From positions 19,256 to 83,255 of the forward strand of contig JAJDVB010000085.1 in the NCBI GenBank assembly GCA_022826345.1: a stretch of DNA of 64,000 bases, given 5' to 3'. Source of the stretch: Alphaproteobacteria bacterium (GTDB taxonomy: Bacteria; Pseudomonadota; Alphaproteobacteria; UBA828). The notes beneath the pieces are model-generated. The model did not search any database and was not told the DNA's origin. It worked only from the letters and a program-made list of their open reading frames with translations. Below, one piece after another: positions 37,034-45,827 of this stretch (position 1 is the first letter of the stretch; each line of letters begins with the position of its first letter). The translations under genes were made by a program, and so were the position numbers.

Positions 37034-37681
37034 ATGGCGGCTGAGCGGCACGAGCGGAACAACATCGGCAGGGCGCTGCAACGCCTGAGAAAGAACAACA
37101 ACCTGACCCTCGCGGCGGTCAGCGCCAAGACGGGCGTCGCGATCTCGACGCTCTCGAAGATCGAGAACAACCAGTCATCCCCCAACTTCGACGTGCTGAC
37201 CCGCCTTGCCGACGGCCTCGGCCTCGACCTCCTCGCGCTCCTGGGCGAGAGCTTCTACACGTTCGCGCATGGCGCCCGGACGATCACGCGGGCCAACGCG
37301 GGCGTCCGCTACGAGACACCGCTCGGCACGTATGAGGCCCTGAGCGGTGAAATCGCCATGAAGGCGCTTCAGCCTGCGGTGGTTCGGGTGCCGGCGGGAC
37401 GGAGCGAGCCGGCAAGCATGAGCACCCATGCGGGCGAGGAAATCATCTACATCCTGCGCGGCAGCGTGCGGTTCTACATGGAGCCCTACAGCCCGACCGT
37501 TCTGGAGCAGGGCGACTCGGTCCATTTCGACAGCCTGATGCCGCACGGGTTCGCGGCCCTGGGCGATGAGGATGCCTTGATGCTTTCCGTGTCGGTGTTC
37601 GACAGGGAGAACACCAGGAAGATGATGGAGGACTCTGCGGCCGAGCCAGCCAACGAAGACGCCGACGACGGAGAGGCGTAG
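37034..37681 (+). CDS. XRE-family regulator with cupin domain
   Basis: This 215-residue regulator has a helix-turn-helix domain of the XRE type (about 9-64, IGRALQRLRKNNNLTLAAVS and AISTLSKIENNQSSPNF). A C-terminal cupin follows (about 120-200, GRSEPASMSTHAGEEIIYIL and EQGDSVHFDSLMPHGF). Such proteins sense small ligands and control nearby catabolic genes. I chose the ATG at 37034; a longer frame from 36989 is possible. Its likely targets are the Gfo/Idh/MocA gene before it and the dehydratase gene convergent to it. Confidence 0.87.
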   Translation: MAAERHERNNIGRALQRLRKNNNLTLAAVSAKTGVAISTLSKIENNQSSPNFDVLTRLADGLGLDLLALLGESFYTFAHGARTITRANAGVRYETPLGTYEALSGEIAMKALQPAVVRVPAGRSEPASMSTHAGEEIIYILRGSVRFYMEPYSPTVLEQGDSVHFDSLMPHGFAALGDEDALMLSVSVFDRENTRKMMEDSAAEPANEDADDGEA

Positions 37682-37767
37682 GGAGCGCTCCACCCAAGGA
37701 GGGCCGCGAAGCCGCTCCGCTCAGCGCAGGACTTGGTTGCGGACACCGTTTCGGCGGGTGGACGCTC

Positions 37768-38895
37768 TCAGTCGCTGTCTCTCCACGCTTGGGCGGCGCG
37801 GGCGACGGCGTCCTCGTCGAGCTCGAAGCCCAGTCCCGGCCCGTCGAGTACGGGCAGCGTGCCGCGTTGCAGCGTCAGGTCGGGGCTCTTGACGACGTCC
37901 CAGGCCAGCAAGTCGATCATGTACTGGTTGCCGTCGTCGAGGTTGGGGGTCACCGCCGCTACCTGGTTCGCCGCCGCCGTGGTGATGCCGGTCTCGTAGA
38001 GACCGTGGATGCAGACGTCGACATTCGCCGCCGCGGCGACGTGGGCGACTTCGCAGAAGCGCCGCAGGCCGCCGGTCTCATGCAGGCCGATGACGATAAG
38101 ATCGGCGGCGTTCCGGCGACAGGCATGAAAGGCTTCCTGCGGCGTGAAGACGCTTTGGTCTGCCGCGATCGCGACCCGGCTGCTGGCACGCACCTGCGCC
38201 AGCGAGTCGATGCTCTCTGCATGCGTCGGCTGCTCGACGAGGTCGATATCGAACGCCGAGAGCTTGCGGATCATGCGGACAGCCCGTGCGGGTGACCAGT
38301 GCTCGTTGGGATCCACCCTCAAGCGCTTCTCTGGCCCGATGGCGTCCCGCACCTTTGCCACGATCTCCGCATCGAGTGCGTCGCCGCGGCCCACCTTGAC
38401 GTAAATCACGTCGCAACCGGCTTCTGCAAAGCCTGCCGCCTGGGCGGCCAACTCCTCGGCGGTCTCGCCTTGGGGAAAGCCGAAGTAGTGAACCTCGTCC
38501 CGCACCTTTCCGCCCAGCAGCTCATGGACGGGACGGCCCACCGCCTTGCCCATGACGTCCCAGAGCGCCATCTCCAGCCCGGCCAGCACCTGGCCCGCGA
38601 ATCGCGGCGCGCTACAGGTGCCCTTCAACTGGAAGAGTGTGTGGTAGGCCTCGCCCATCAGCCGAGCGTTCTCGAACGGGCTGCGGCCAATGCAGACATC
38701 GGCCGCGAGAGACAGATAGGTGCAGATCCCGTCAGCCGAGGGCGTGGCGATCGATTCTCCGTAGCCGGTCACGCCCTCGTCGGTACGGACCTCCACCAAC
38801 ACCACGCCGGCGCCGAGGGTAACGCCTTGGGCCCAGTGATAGGGCTGCTTGTAAGGAATCCAGAGCGGCGTCGTGACGATCTCGCTGATTCTCAC
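37768..38895 (-). CDS. Mandelate racemase/muconate lactonizing-family enzyme
   Basis: This enolase-superfamily enzyme has 375 residues and likely dehydrates or isomerises a sugar acid or related carboxylate. The capping domain is at the N-terminus (VVLVEVRTDEGVTGYGES). The barrel has DVIYVKVGRGD with the catalytic Lys, metal ligands in RVDPNEHWSP, LVEQPTH and VAIAADQSVF, and CIHGLYETGITTAAANQ near the end. The closest subgroup is not certain. A truncated TRAP permease lies just upstream, suggesting an original uptake-plus-catabolism operon. Confidence 0.88.
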   Translation of the reverse strand: MRISEIVTTPLWIPYKQPYHWAQGVTLGAGVVLVEVRTDEGVTGYGESIATPSADGICTYLSLAADVCIGRSPFENARLMGEAYHTLFQLKGTCSAPRFAGQVLAGLEMALWDVMGKAVGRPVHELLGGKVRDEVHYFGFPQGETAEELAAQAAGFAEAGCDVIYVKVGRGDALDAEIVAKVRDAIGPEKRLRVDPNEHWSPARAVRMIRKLSAFDIDLVEQPTHAESIDSLAQVRASSRVAIAADQSVFTPQEAFHACRRNAADLIVIGLHETGGLRRFCEVAHVAAAANVDVCIHGLYETGITTAAANQVAAVTPNLDDGNQYMIDLLAWDVVKSPDLTLQRGTLPVLDGPGLGFELDEDAVARAAQAWRDSD

Positions 38896-38912
38896 GTCTC
38901 TTCCTCCGGCGC

Positions 38913-39008
38913 TTAGCGGCCCAAGACCAGGTTCGGCAGCCAGAGGGATACAGCCGGCACGTAGGTCGTGACAATGAGTGTCGGCAGCCAGGCGAACAGG
39001 ACCAGTGC
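38913..39008 (-). pseudogene. 3' remnant of a TRAP transporter large permease (DctM)
   Basis: Reading toward the dehydratase gene, the last 31 codons before a TAA at 38915-38913 translate as ALVLFAWLPTLIVTTYVPAV then SLWLPNLVLGR. A hydrophobic helix ending in TYVP-x-x-SLWLP is the usual C-terminus of DctM permeases. No start, no upstream membrane helices and no DctP/DctQ genes are present. The homology appears to stop near 39010, where the sequence changes character. The remnant is short, so the call rests on the C-terminal pattern and on the fact that such permeases often precede enolase-superfamily genes. Confidence 0.55.
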
Positions 39009-39315
39009 CTCAGATCGCTCCTGCGCTCTCGATATCGTGGATGTGGCCGCCGGACTATCCGTCCCAAGCCTTGGGAGGCGCCTCAAGGCACGGCCGGTTG
39101 TGGCCGCCGCCTCCGATCTGGAGTAGCTTGACGGCGCTCGGGATCCTGCAACGGGTCCAGACGACCTTGAGGATGCGCCCCGTCGTTGGGATTACGGTCG
39201 TTCGGAAACTGTCACTTTGACCAGTGCAGCCATGGAGCAGCCGGGAATGCTTCATGGTCTGGAAGAGGCCCCAAGGGCCCACTCCACTGAGGTGTGAGGA
39301 GAGGAGAATCCGGTC
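39009..39315. other. Junction region upstream of the radical SAM gene
   Basis: These 307 bases hold no gene I can support. They separate the TRAP remnant from the radical SAM gene. Only a purine-rich ribosome binding site (GGAGAGGAG near 39297) is clear, serving the GTG at 39316. No terminal inverted repeats or tRNA were recognised, so the boundary event is undetermined. Confidence 0.5.
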
Positions 39316-41058
39316 GTGCCGAACGCCCTGCTGGTCTACCCGGAACAGCCTCCAACTTTCTGGGGGGCTGACTACGCGCTTGAGATGTCGGGGGTCAAGG
39401 CGACCTTTCCGCCTCTGGGACTGCTGACCATCGCCGCGATGTTTCCGCCGCGCTATGCGCTCCGCGTGGTGGACATGAACGTGAGTACCCTGCACGACGC
39501 CGATCTAGAGTGGGCGGACCTTGTGTTCACGTCCACGATGATCACGCAACACTTGTCGCTGCGCGCCGTGATCGAGCGCTGCAACCAAGAAGGCGTTCCG
39601 GTGGTTGCCGGCGGGCCTCATCCCACCACGTTTCACGAGGAAATCGCAGGCGTGGACCACTTCGTGTTGGGCGAGGTCGAGGAGATCTTTGGGGAATTTC
39701 TTCGGGACCTGGAACACAGCACAGCCAAGAAATTCTATCGGGAAATGCGGAAGCCGGATGTGACCCAGACGCCGGTTCCCCGCTTCGACCTTATCGATTT
39801 GAATAACTACGCCACGATGAGCGTGCAGTTCTCTCGGGGATGTCCATTCGACTGCGAATTCTGCGATATCATCAAGCTCTATGGTCGCGTGCCTCGCACC
39901 AAGTCGCCGGAACAGGTCGTGGCGGAGCTTGATTCCCTCTACCGACTGGGATGGCGAGGCCCGGTTTTTCTGGTTGACGACAACTTCATCGGCAACAAGA
40001 GGGATGCGATGAACCTGCTGCCGGCAATCACCGAGTGGCAGAAGGCCAGGGGATATCCGTTCACTCTGATTACGGAAGCGAGCGCGAATCTCGCGCTAAT
40101 GGACGCGCTGATGGATGCCATGATCGAGGCCGGCTTCGATACCGTGTTCGTCGGCATCGAGACCCCAAACCCCAAGGCCTTGCTCAAGACCAAGAAGCCG
40201 CAGAACACCAGCAAACAGCAGGAGAACTACATCTTCAATGCCGTTCGAAAAATCCAGCAGCATGGCATGCAGGTCCAGGGCGGATTCATCTTGGGTCTGG
40301 ATAGTGATGACGAGGGCGTATTCGACGCCCAGATCGAATTTATCCAGGAGACCGGAATTCCCGTGGCCCCCATCTACTTGTTGACCGCCCTGAAGAACAC
40401 GGACATGTACGAACGAATGAAGTCGGAGAACCGGCTTCTGGAGACACCGATCGGAACCAATGCCATGTCTCTCAACTTCAAGACGGAAATAAATTACAGA
40501 ACGTTGATCGAGGGATACAAACGGGTGATCGCCACACTTTACGATCCTACCTTGGAGAAATACTTCGAACGTTGCCTCACTCTATTCCGGCACCTGAAGC
40601 CCGTCCGGCATCTTCGAAAGCCCAAGAGCAAGAGCGAAATCGATGCAACCTTCATGGGCGTTCGCCGTTGTCTCTCCGCCAAACAGATCCCTGCCTATTC
40701 GAAGTTCATCGGCAAGGTCTCCAAGGAATACCCTCGCATGCTTCCCGACGCGATCTACCTTGCCGCCCTGGGTCATCACTTCGAAAGAATCGGCCGTCAG
40801 CAGATCGCTATCCATGATTTTCTGAGCTTCCTGAGGTGCGAGCTGGAGACGTTCCAGGAGGCAGCTTCGGGCCGCGTTCCGGAAGTGGAGGAATTTACGA
40901 GCCGGAGGCAGACGTCATTCGAGGGAGCCCAGCGGCGCTACGAGTCCATACCCGATGAGTTTCGATACCGGGGAGACGGGCTGGACGACGCGCTGCAGTC
41001 CTTCCGGCGTGCGGTGGATGCGCGCGCGGATAAACCCGTGCGCGCTGCGGTGATTTGA
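39316..41058 (+). CDS. B12-binding-domain radical SAM protein
   Basis: This 580-residue protein has an N-terminal cobalamin-binding-like domain (about 1-135, ending VAGGPHPTTFHEEIAGVDHF) and a radical SAM domain (about 165-380) with the [4Fe-4S] motif CPFDCEFC in FSRGCPFDCEFCDIIKLYGR. A C-terminal DUF4070-like region follows. The arrangement resembles hopanoid C-3 methylase HpnR and its relatives. The N-terminal domain lacks an obvious DxHxxG His-on motif, so B12 binding would be His-off or lost. Base use is visibly more AT-rich and less biased than its neighbours, suggesting transfer. It stands alone; the GTG start has GGAGAGGAG upstream. Substrate unknown. Confidence 0.88.
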   Translation: MPNALLVYPEQPPTFWGADYALEMSGVKATFPPLGLLTIAAMFPPRYALRVVDMNVSTLHDADLEWADLVFTSTMITQHLSLRAVIERCNQEGVPVVAGGPHPTTFHEEIAGVDHFVLGEVEEIFGEFLRDLEHSTAKKFYREMRKPDVTQTPVPRFDLIDLNNYATMSVQFSRGCPFDCEFCDIIKLYGRVPRTKSPEQVVAELDSLYRLGWRGPVFLVDDNFIGNKRDAMNLLPAITEWQKARGYPFTLITEASANLALMDALMDAMIEAGFDTVFVGIETPNPKALLKTKKPQNTSKQQENYIFNAVRKIQQHGMQVQGGFILGLDSDDEGVFDAQIEFIQETGIPVAPIYLLTALKNTDMYERMKSENRLLETPIGTNAMSLNFKTEINYRTLIEGYKRVIATLYDPTLEKYFERCLTLFRHLKPVRHLRKPKSKSEIDATFMGVRRCLSAKQIPAYSKFIGKVSKEYPRMLPDAIYLAALGHHFERIGRQQIAIHDFLSFLRCELETFQEAASGRVPEVEEFTSRRQTSFEGAQRRYESIPDEFRYRGDGLDDALQSFRRAVDARADKPVRAAVI

Positions 41059-41072
41059 AGAACATCTTTCTG

Positions 41073-41097
41073 GCTGATCGGTCTCACCGGGATCAGC
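41073..41097 (+). terminator. Hairpin after the radical SAM gene
   Basis: GCTGATC (41073-41079) and GATCAGC (41091-41097) pair perfectly, with GGT/ACC extending the stem past a GG bulge. It lies 15 bases after the stop. There is no T-run, so intrinsic termination is only possible. Confidence 0.35.
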
Positions 41098-41265
41098 GCG
41101 GCAAGTCGCCCCTGCGGAACTGACGCAGGAAGGCCCAAATCTCTTCAGTTCACTCGATACCGCAGTTGTGGGTGCCGGACGATCCGCGCCACGTGTCCAC
41201 GTTATTCGACGTATGGCGCTGTGCTATCGTGACGGAAAGCTAGAGACCGCCGCGGGAGCGATCTC

Positions 41266-41967
41266 ATGGAATTGGCGCTCGATGCCGTCACATCGGGCTA
41301 TGGCGGTATCCCGATCGTCCGCGAGGTCTCGCTTGAGGTGGGCACGGGCGAGATCGTCGCTATCGTCGGTCGCAACGGCGTCGGCAAGACGACGCTGATC
41401 GAGACCGTTGCGGGCCTGCTGCCGGTGATGGATGGCGGCATCGCATTCCGCGGTCAGGACGTCACCCGCACGGATGCGCGTCACCGGGCACGCCTGGGCA
41501 TGGGCTACGTGCCGCAAGGGCGCGGCATCTTCTCCCGGCTCTCGGTCGAGGAGAACCTCAGGATGGGCGAGCTGGTCGGCGGGAAGCGCGCAGAGGCCGC
41601 CTTCGAGCGGGTCTACGAGTGGTTCCCGCGACTTCGCGAGCGGCGCCGGCAGCGGGCCGGCACCCTCAGCGGCGGCGAGCAGCAGATGCTCGCCATCGGG
41701 CGAATACTGGTGGGCCGGCCGAGCATCCTGCTGCTCGACGAGCCCTCGGAAGGCATCCAGCCCACCATCGTCGAGCTCATCGCCGACGTGATCGCAAGCC
41801 TCAACCAGAAGGACTCGCTCACCGTGCTTCTGGTCGAGCAGAACATCGACCTGGTCTGCGCTACCGCCCATCGCTGCATCGTGGTGGACAAGGGTGCCAC
41901 GGCCGCAACGCTCACGCCCGACGAGCTCGCCGACCCGGAGGTCGCGCGCAAGTACCTCGCGATCTAG
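41266..41967 (+). CDS. Branched-chain-type ABC transporter ATPase (LivF/UrtE-like)
   Basis: This ABC ATPase has 233 residues, the LivF size. Walker A is IVGRNGVGKTT, the Q-loop VPQGRGIFSRLSVEENL, the signature LSGGEQQMLAIGRIL, Walker B ILLLDEPSEGIQP and the H-region is replaced in LLVEQNIDLV as usual for LivF. It pairs with the LivG-like ATPase encoded at 46917. Unusually it is separated from the rest of the transporter by an amidase gene. It starts the amide operon and lies 57 bases before the amidase. Confidence 0.92.
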   Translation: MELALDAVTSGYGGIPIVREVSLEVGTGEIVAIVGRNGVGKTTLIETVAGLLPVMDGGIAFRGQDVTRTDARHRARLGMGYVPQGRGIFSRLSVEENLRMGELVGGKRAEAAFERVYEWFPRLRERRRQRAGTLSGGEQQMLAIGRILVGRPSILLLDEPSEGIQPTIVELIADVIASLNQKDSLTVLLVEQNIDLVCATAHRCIVVDKGATAATLTPDELADPEVARKYLAI

Positions 41968-42023
41968 CCCAGCTATCTCACCAGTGTCACGGCCCGTTTT
42001 GCGGCCCAGGGAGGGAGAACAGG

Positions 42024-43442
42024 ATGAGCGGTGACGATCTCTGCTTTCAGACTGCGACCGAGGTGATCGCAGCATTCAAGGCGCGCACGCTGTCGCCCGT
42101 GGAACTGATGGGCGCGATCATCGATCGCTGCGAGCGGGTCAACCCGGCGATCAGCGCGTTCACCTACACCTTCTTCGACCGCGCGCGGGTGCAGGCCAAG
42201 CAAGCAGAGAAGGCCTATGCGGACGGCACCGCACGCGTGCTGGAGGGCGTGCCCTGCGTGATCAAGGATCTGCATCCGGTCGAGGGCGAAATCACCACCT
42301 GGGGCTCCAAGGTCTACGAAGGCGTGCCCGCTGACTACACGGTGCCGACGGTGCAGCGCCTGTTCGATGCGGGCATCATCATGCACGCCCGCTCGACCAC
42401 ATCGGAGTTCGCCCACACCGGGCACGGCCACAGCCCGCTTTGGGGCGTGACGCGCAACCCGTGGAATCTCGAACTGAGTCCGGGCGGCTCTTCGGCCGGC
42501 GCCGGCGCGTCGGTCTGCGCGGGGCTCACCACCATCGCAGACGGCACCGACGGCGGCGGCTCGGTGCGCATTCCCGCCTCGGCCTGCGGCGTGTTCGGCT
42601 ACAAGCCGCCGTTCGGCCGCAATCCCGTCAACCTGCTCGCCACCAACTGGGAGCCGATCCTTCACTTCGGCCCGATCACGCGAAGCGTGGCGGACGGGGC
42701 GCTGATGCAGAACGTGATGAGCGGACAGCACGTGAGTGACATCACCACGCTGCGCGAGAAGGTGGTCTTGCCAGAGACATTCGAGAGCTTCCGCGGCGCC
42801 AAGGTCGCGGTCTCGATGGACCTCGGCTACTTTGAGGTGGACGAGGAGGTGCGCAAGAACACGCAGGCGGCCTTCGACGTGTTCGAAAACGAGCTCGGCT
42901 GCACCGTGACGGAGGTCGATCTCGGCTGGACCTACGCCACCTACGACGCCTGGGTCACCCACTGGCAGGGGCTGTTCTCGGCGATCGCAGGCCATTACCT
43001 GCCACGCTGGCAGTACGAAATGGACCCGGTGGTGGTCAATCTGCTCAAGACGGGCGACACTCACAGCGCCGCCCGTGTGCGCCAGATCGAGTTCGTCGCG
43101 ACCGACATGTACCGCTCGCTCGGACCGATCCTGGAGGAGCACGACGTGCTTCTCTGCCCCACCCTCGCGATTGCCGCCACGGCCGCCGAGCACGGCGGCG
43201 ACGACACCGACTTCACCATCAACGGCAAGCCGGTCGATGCCATGCTGCAATGGGCGATGACCTATCCGTTCAACCTGGTCAGCCAGTGCCCAGTCGCGAG
43301 CGTGCCGAGCGGCTTCGTGAGCAACGGCGCGCCCAGTGGCCTGCAGATCGTGGGCCGCACCTACGACGACCTGACCGTGTTCCGCGCCGCCGCCGCATTT
43401 GAGGCCGCCCGCCCGTGGCGGGACAAGAAGCCGGCGGTCTGA
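42024..43442 (+). CDS. Amidase-signature hydrolase
   Basis: This 472-residue enzyme hydrolyses amides to acid and ammonia. The ATG at 42024 follows a GGGAGGGAGAACAGG site. The Ser-cisSer-Lys triad is intact: Lys in VPCVIKDLHPVEGE (about residue 80), cis-Ser in LSPGGSSAGAGASV, nucleophile Ser in DGTDGGGSVRIPAS. It lies inside the ABC operon, between the LivF-like ATPase and binding-protein genes, so its substrate is probably an amide brought in by that transporter. Confidence 0.93.
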   Translation: MSGDDLCFQTATEVIAAFKARTLSPVELMGAIIDRCERVNPAISAFTYTFFDRARVQAKQAEKAYADGTARVLEGVPCVIKDLHPVEGEITTWGSKVYEGVPADYTVPTVQRLFDAGIIMHARSTTSEFAHTGHGHSPLWGVTRNPWNLELSPGGSSAGAGASVCAGLTTIADGTDGGGSVRIPASACGVFGYKPPFGRNPVNLLATNWEPILHFGPITRSVADGALMQNVMSGQHVSDITTLREKVVLPETFESFRGAKVAVSMDLGYFEVDEEVRKNTQAAFDVFENELGCTVTEVDLGWTYATYDAWVTHWQGLFSAIAGHYLPRWQYEMDPVVVNLLKTGDTHSAARVRQIEFVATDMYRSLGPILEEHDVLLCPTLAIAATAAEHGGDDTDFTINGKPVDAMLQWAMTYPFNLVSQCPVASVPSGFVSNGAPSGLQIVGRTYDDLTVFRAAAAFEAARPWRDKKPAV

Positions 43443-43548
43443 GGGCGGCCTGGGCGCCGGATAGGGCTGGGGCGGTTTCCTTCGCGGCGGCGGCCACGGC
43501 ATACTGAATTCGCAATAAGAGGCTCATGAGCACTCAGGGAGGCAAGTC

Positions 43549-44817
43549 ATGACCAAGGCGATACGACTCCGCTCCAAATGGAAATGGGCGGTTGTGCCAT
43601 TAACTCTCGCGGCAGTGGCCTTGTTTACGAACACCGATGCGGCCGCAGAGGACCCGATCAAGATCTGCGTGATTGACGATCATTCCGGCGACTTTGCGCT
43701 GATCGTGAAGCCAAAGACGCTCGGTTACGAGACCGCAATCAAGGAAATCAACGATGCAGGCGGCGTACTGGGTCGCCAGCTCGAGATGGTCTTTTACGAC
43801 GGCCAGTCCGACGTCAAGAGGCATCAGGAACTCGCGCAAAAGTGCATCCTGGATGACGAAGTGGACGTCATCATGGCCGGCGCGACCAGCTCCGCGCGCG
43901 AGGCTGCACGCGCGGTAGCGGTCGAGAACGAGGTGATTTACTGGCACAACAACCAGGGCGAAGGCGGAATTGCCGACAAGTACTCGTTCTTCACCGGGCC
44001 CATTCCGGAGCAGCAAATCCTCACCGGCGTCAGTTACATGATCGAGAAGTACGGGCCCAAGATGTACATCCTGGCCGCGGACTATGGCTTCGGTCAGGTG
44101 AGCGCTTTGTGGACACATGCCGCCGCCGGTCTTTACGGCGGAGAGGTGGTCGGCGAGGAGTTCATTCCGCTCGGAAACTCCGACTTTGCCGCGACGATCG
44201 CGAACATTCAGAAAGCAAAGCCCGATTTCGGCGTCTTCTATCTAGTGGGCGGTGCTCAGTACAACTACTACCCGCAGGCCGCCGCCGCCGGCGCGAACAT
44301 TCCGGCGGTTTCGACCGTGAACGTGCAGCAGGGATACGAGCACAAGCGCTACCCGCCGCCGGCTCTGGTCGACATGTACATCCCCTTCGGGTTCGTCGAG
44401 GAGACGCCGACGGATTCGGCGCGCGCGTTCGTCGAGAAGGCGCGGGCGATCAATCCGGACGAGCCCTACATCAACCAGATGACGCGTTGTGCCTATGTCG
44501 CCATCCACCTCATGGCGCTGGCGTGGGAGCGGGCTGGAACGACCGAGACGCAGGCCACCATCGCGGCGCTCGAGTCAGGGCTCTCCTTCGATGCACCCGA
44601 AGGGCCGGTCTTCCTCGATCCCGCGACGCACCATCTGACCATGGATATCAGGATGGGGCGCGTGAACGAGAACCACGAGCTCGAGTTCGTTCACGACTTC
44701 GGCGCCATCGAGCCCTGGTGGCTCAGGACTCTCGGCGTCAACCTGGTACGGACCGACGAGGCCAGGCAGTTCCTGCCTTGGGACGACCCGCGCCTCGCGC
44801 AGTACAAGACTGAGTAG
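43549..44817 (+). CDS. ABC transporter substrate-binding protein (amide/urea type)
   Basis: This is a periplasmic Peripla_BP_5/AmiC-UrtA-type binding protein of 422 residues. A basic N-terminus and hydrophobic signal (WAVVPLTLAAVALFTNTDAAA) precede the mature start EDPIKICVIDDHSGDFA. The segment GYETAIKEINDAGGVLGRQ is the usual first-lobe helix of this family. The closeness to AmiC and to urea/short-amide binders, with FmdA downstream, suggests formamide, acetamide or related amides as ligand. It is followed by a strong hairpin and the permease genes. Confidence 0.9.
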   Translation: MTKAIRLRSKWKWAVVPLTLAAVALFTNTDAAAEDPIKICVIDDHSGDFALIVKPKTLGYETAIKEINDAGGVLGRQLEMVFYDGQSDVKRHQELAQKCILDDEVDVIMAGATSSAREAARAVAVENEVIYWHNNQGEGGIADKYSFFTGPIPEQQILTGVSYMIEKYGPKMYILAADYGFGQVSALWTHAAAGLYGGEVVGEEFIPLGNSDFAATIANIQKAKPDFGVFYLVGGAQYNYYPQAAAAGANIPAVSTVNVQQGYEHKRYPPPALVDMYIPFGFVEETPTDSARAFVEKARAINPDEPYINQMTRCAYVAIHLMALAWERAGTTETQATIAALESGLSFDAPEGPVFLDPATHHLTMDIRMGRVNENHELEFVHDFGAIEPWWLRTLGVNLVRTDEARQFLPWDDPRLAQYKTE

Positions 44818-44834
44818 CGATTACTTCTCCTGCA

Positions 44835-44875
44835 GTCCGGTAGCGGAGCCGCCGTTCAAGGCTCCGCTGCCGGAC
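44835..44875 (+). promoter_or_regulatory. 16-bp intercistronic hairpin after the binding-protein gene
   Basis: GTCCGGTAGCGGAGCC (44835-44850) pairs with GGCTCCGCTGCCGGAC (44860-44875), 16 bp with one G-T wobble and a 9-base loop. A second 6-bp stem (CTGACA 44877-44882, TGTCAG 44889-44894) follows directly. No T-run. Such hairpins often stabilise the 5' binding-protein message or partly stop transcription, giving more binding protein than permease. Confidence 0.65.
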
Positions 44876-44927
44876 GCTGACATGCTCTTGTCAGAAAGAG
44901 GCGCTGGCTAGGGGGAAGGCCCGTCGC

Positions 44928-45818
44928 ATGGAGACGATCTCGTTTATCGTCGGCCTGCTCTACCAATACGCCGACACGATCGCGCTCCTCGCTCTCTCGG
45001 CTATCGGCCTCATCATCATCTTCGGCATGATGGGCGTCATAAACATGGCGCACGGCGAGATGATGATGATCGGCGCCTACATCACCTCGTTCTCGTACTA
45101 TGCGGGCATTCCAACCGCACTCGCCGTCATCTTCGGCGGCATCGGAGCCGGCGTCGCAGGGATGGTCCTGGAACGCCTGGTGATACGGCGCTTCTACGGT
45201 CAGCTCTTGTCGTCCCTTGTGGCAACATGGGGGCTCAGCCTCATCCTGAGCCAAGGCGCGCTGCTGGTCTTCGGCCAACTCATCCAGAGTGTGCCCACGC
45301 CGTTCGGCAGTTTCACGGTCGCCGATCTGTCCTACTCGTATTACCGCGTGTTCATCTTCCTGGTGGCCCTCGTCATGATCGCGGGCCTGTGGGGGCTATT
45401 CCGTTTCACCCGCTTCGGGGTGCGCGCGCGGGCGACCATGGAGAATCCGCGGATGGCACGCGCGCTCGGCGTCGATACCACCCGCGTATACGCGCTTACC
45501 TTCGGGCTCGGCACCATGCTGGGAGGCTTCGCCGGCGGACTGCTGGCGCTAACCTCCACCATCGGCCCCTTTTACGGCATGACCTATACGCCGCAGGCCT
45601 TCATCACGGTGGTCGTGGGCGGCGGCGCGGAGGTGGTGACGGGGCTGCTCGCGAGCGTCCTCTCCCTCGGCGCCATCAAGACCATCTTCATGAACCAGAC
45701 GAACATCCTGCTCGGACACGTCGCGATGCTCGTGCTGGCCTTCGTGATCATTCGCCTGATGCCGTCCGGAATCTCGGACTGGGTGGAGAGGCGGCAAGTC
45801 AGGGTGCGGGAGCGCTAG
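44928..45818 (+). CDS. Branched-chain-type ABC permease (LivH/UrtB-like)
   Basis: This inner-membrane permease has 296 residues and about eight hydrophobic helices. Typical LivH features are IIFGMMGVINMAHGEMMMIGAY near residues 29-48, the family's conserved GxxNxAHG region, and the C-terminal FGLGTMLGGFAGGLLALTST and VVVGGGAEVVTGLLAS. It pairs with the LivM-like permease that begins 9 bases downstream. Confidence 0.92.
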   Translation: METISFIVGLLYQYADTIALLALSAIGLIIIFGMMGVINMAHGEMMMIGAYITSFSYYAGIPTALAVIFGGIGAGVAGMVLERLVIRRFYGQLLSSLVATWGLSLILSQGALLVFGQLIQSVPTPFGSFTVADLSYSYYRVFIFLVALVMIAGLWGLFRFTRFGVRARATMENPRMARALGVDTTRVYALTFGLGTMLGGFAGGLLALTSTIGPFYGMTYTPQAFITVVVGGGAEVVTGLLASVLSLGAIKTIFMNQTNILLGHVAMLVLAFVIIRLMPSGISDWVERRQVRVRER

Positions 45819-45827
45819 GGAGCCGGG

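Noticed and set aside
39009..39315. Transposase remnant between the TRAP stump and the radical SAM gene
   Set aside because: Short frames contain a His/Gly/Asp-rich stretch, but no DDE-type or other transposase motif, and no terminal inverted repeats are visible.
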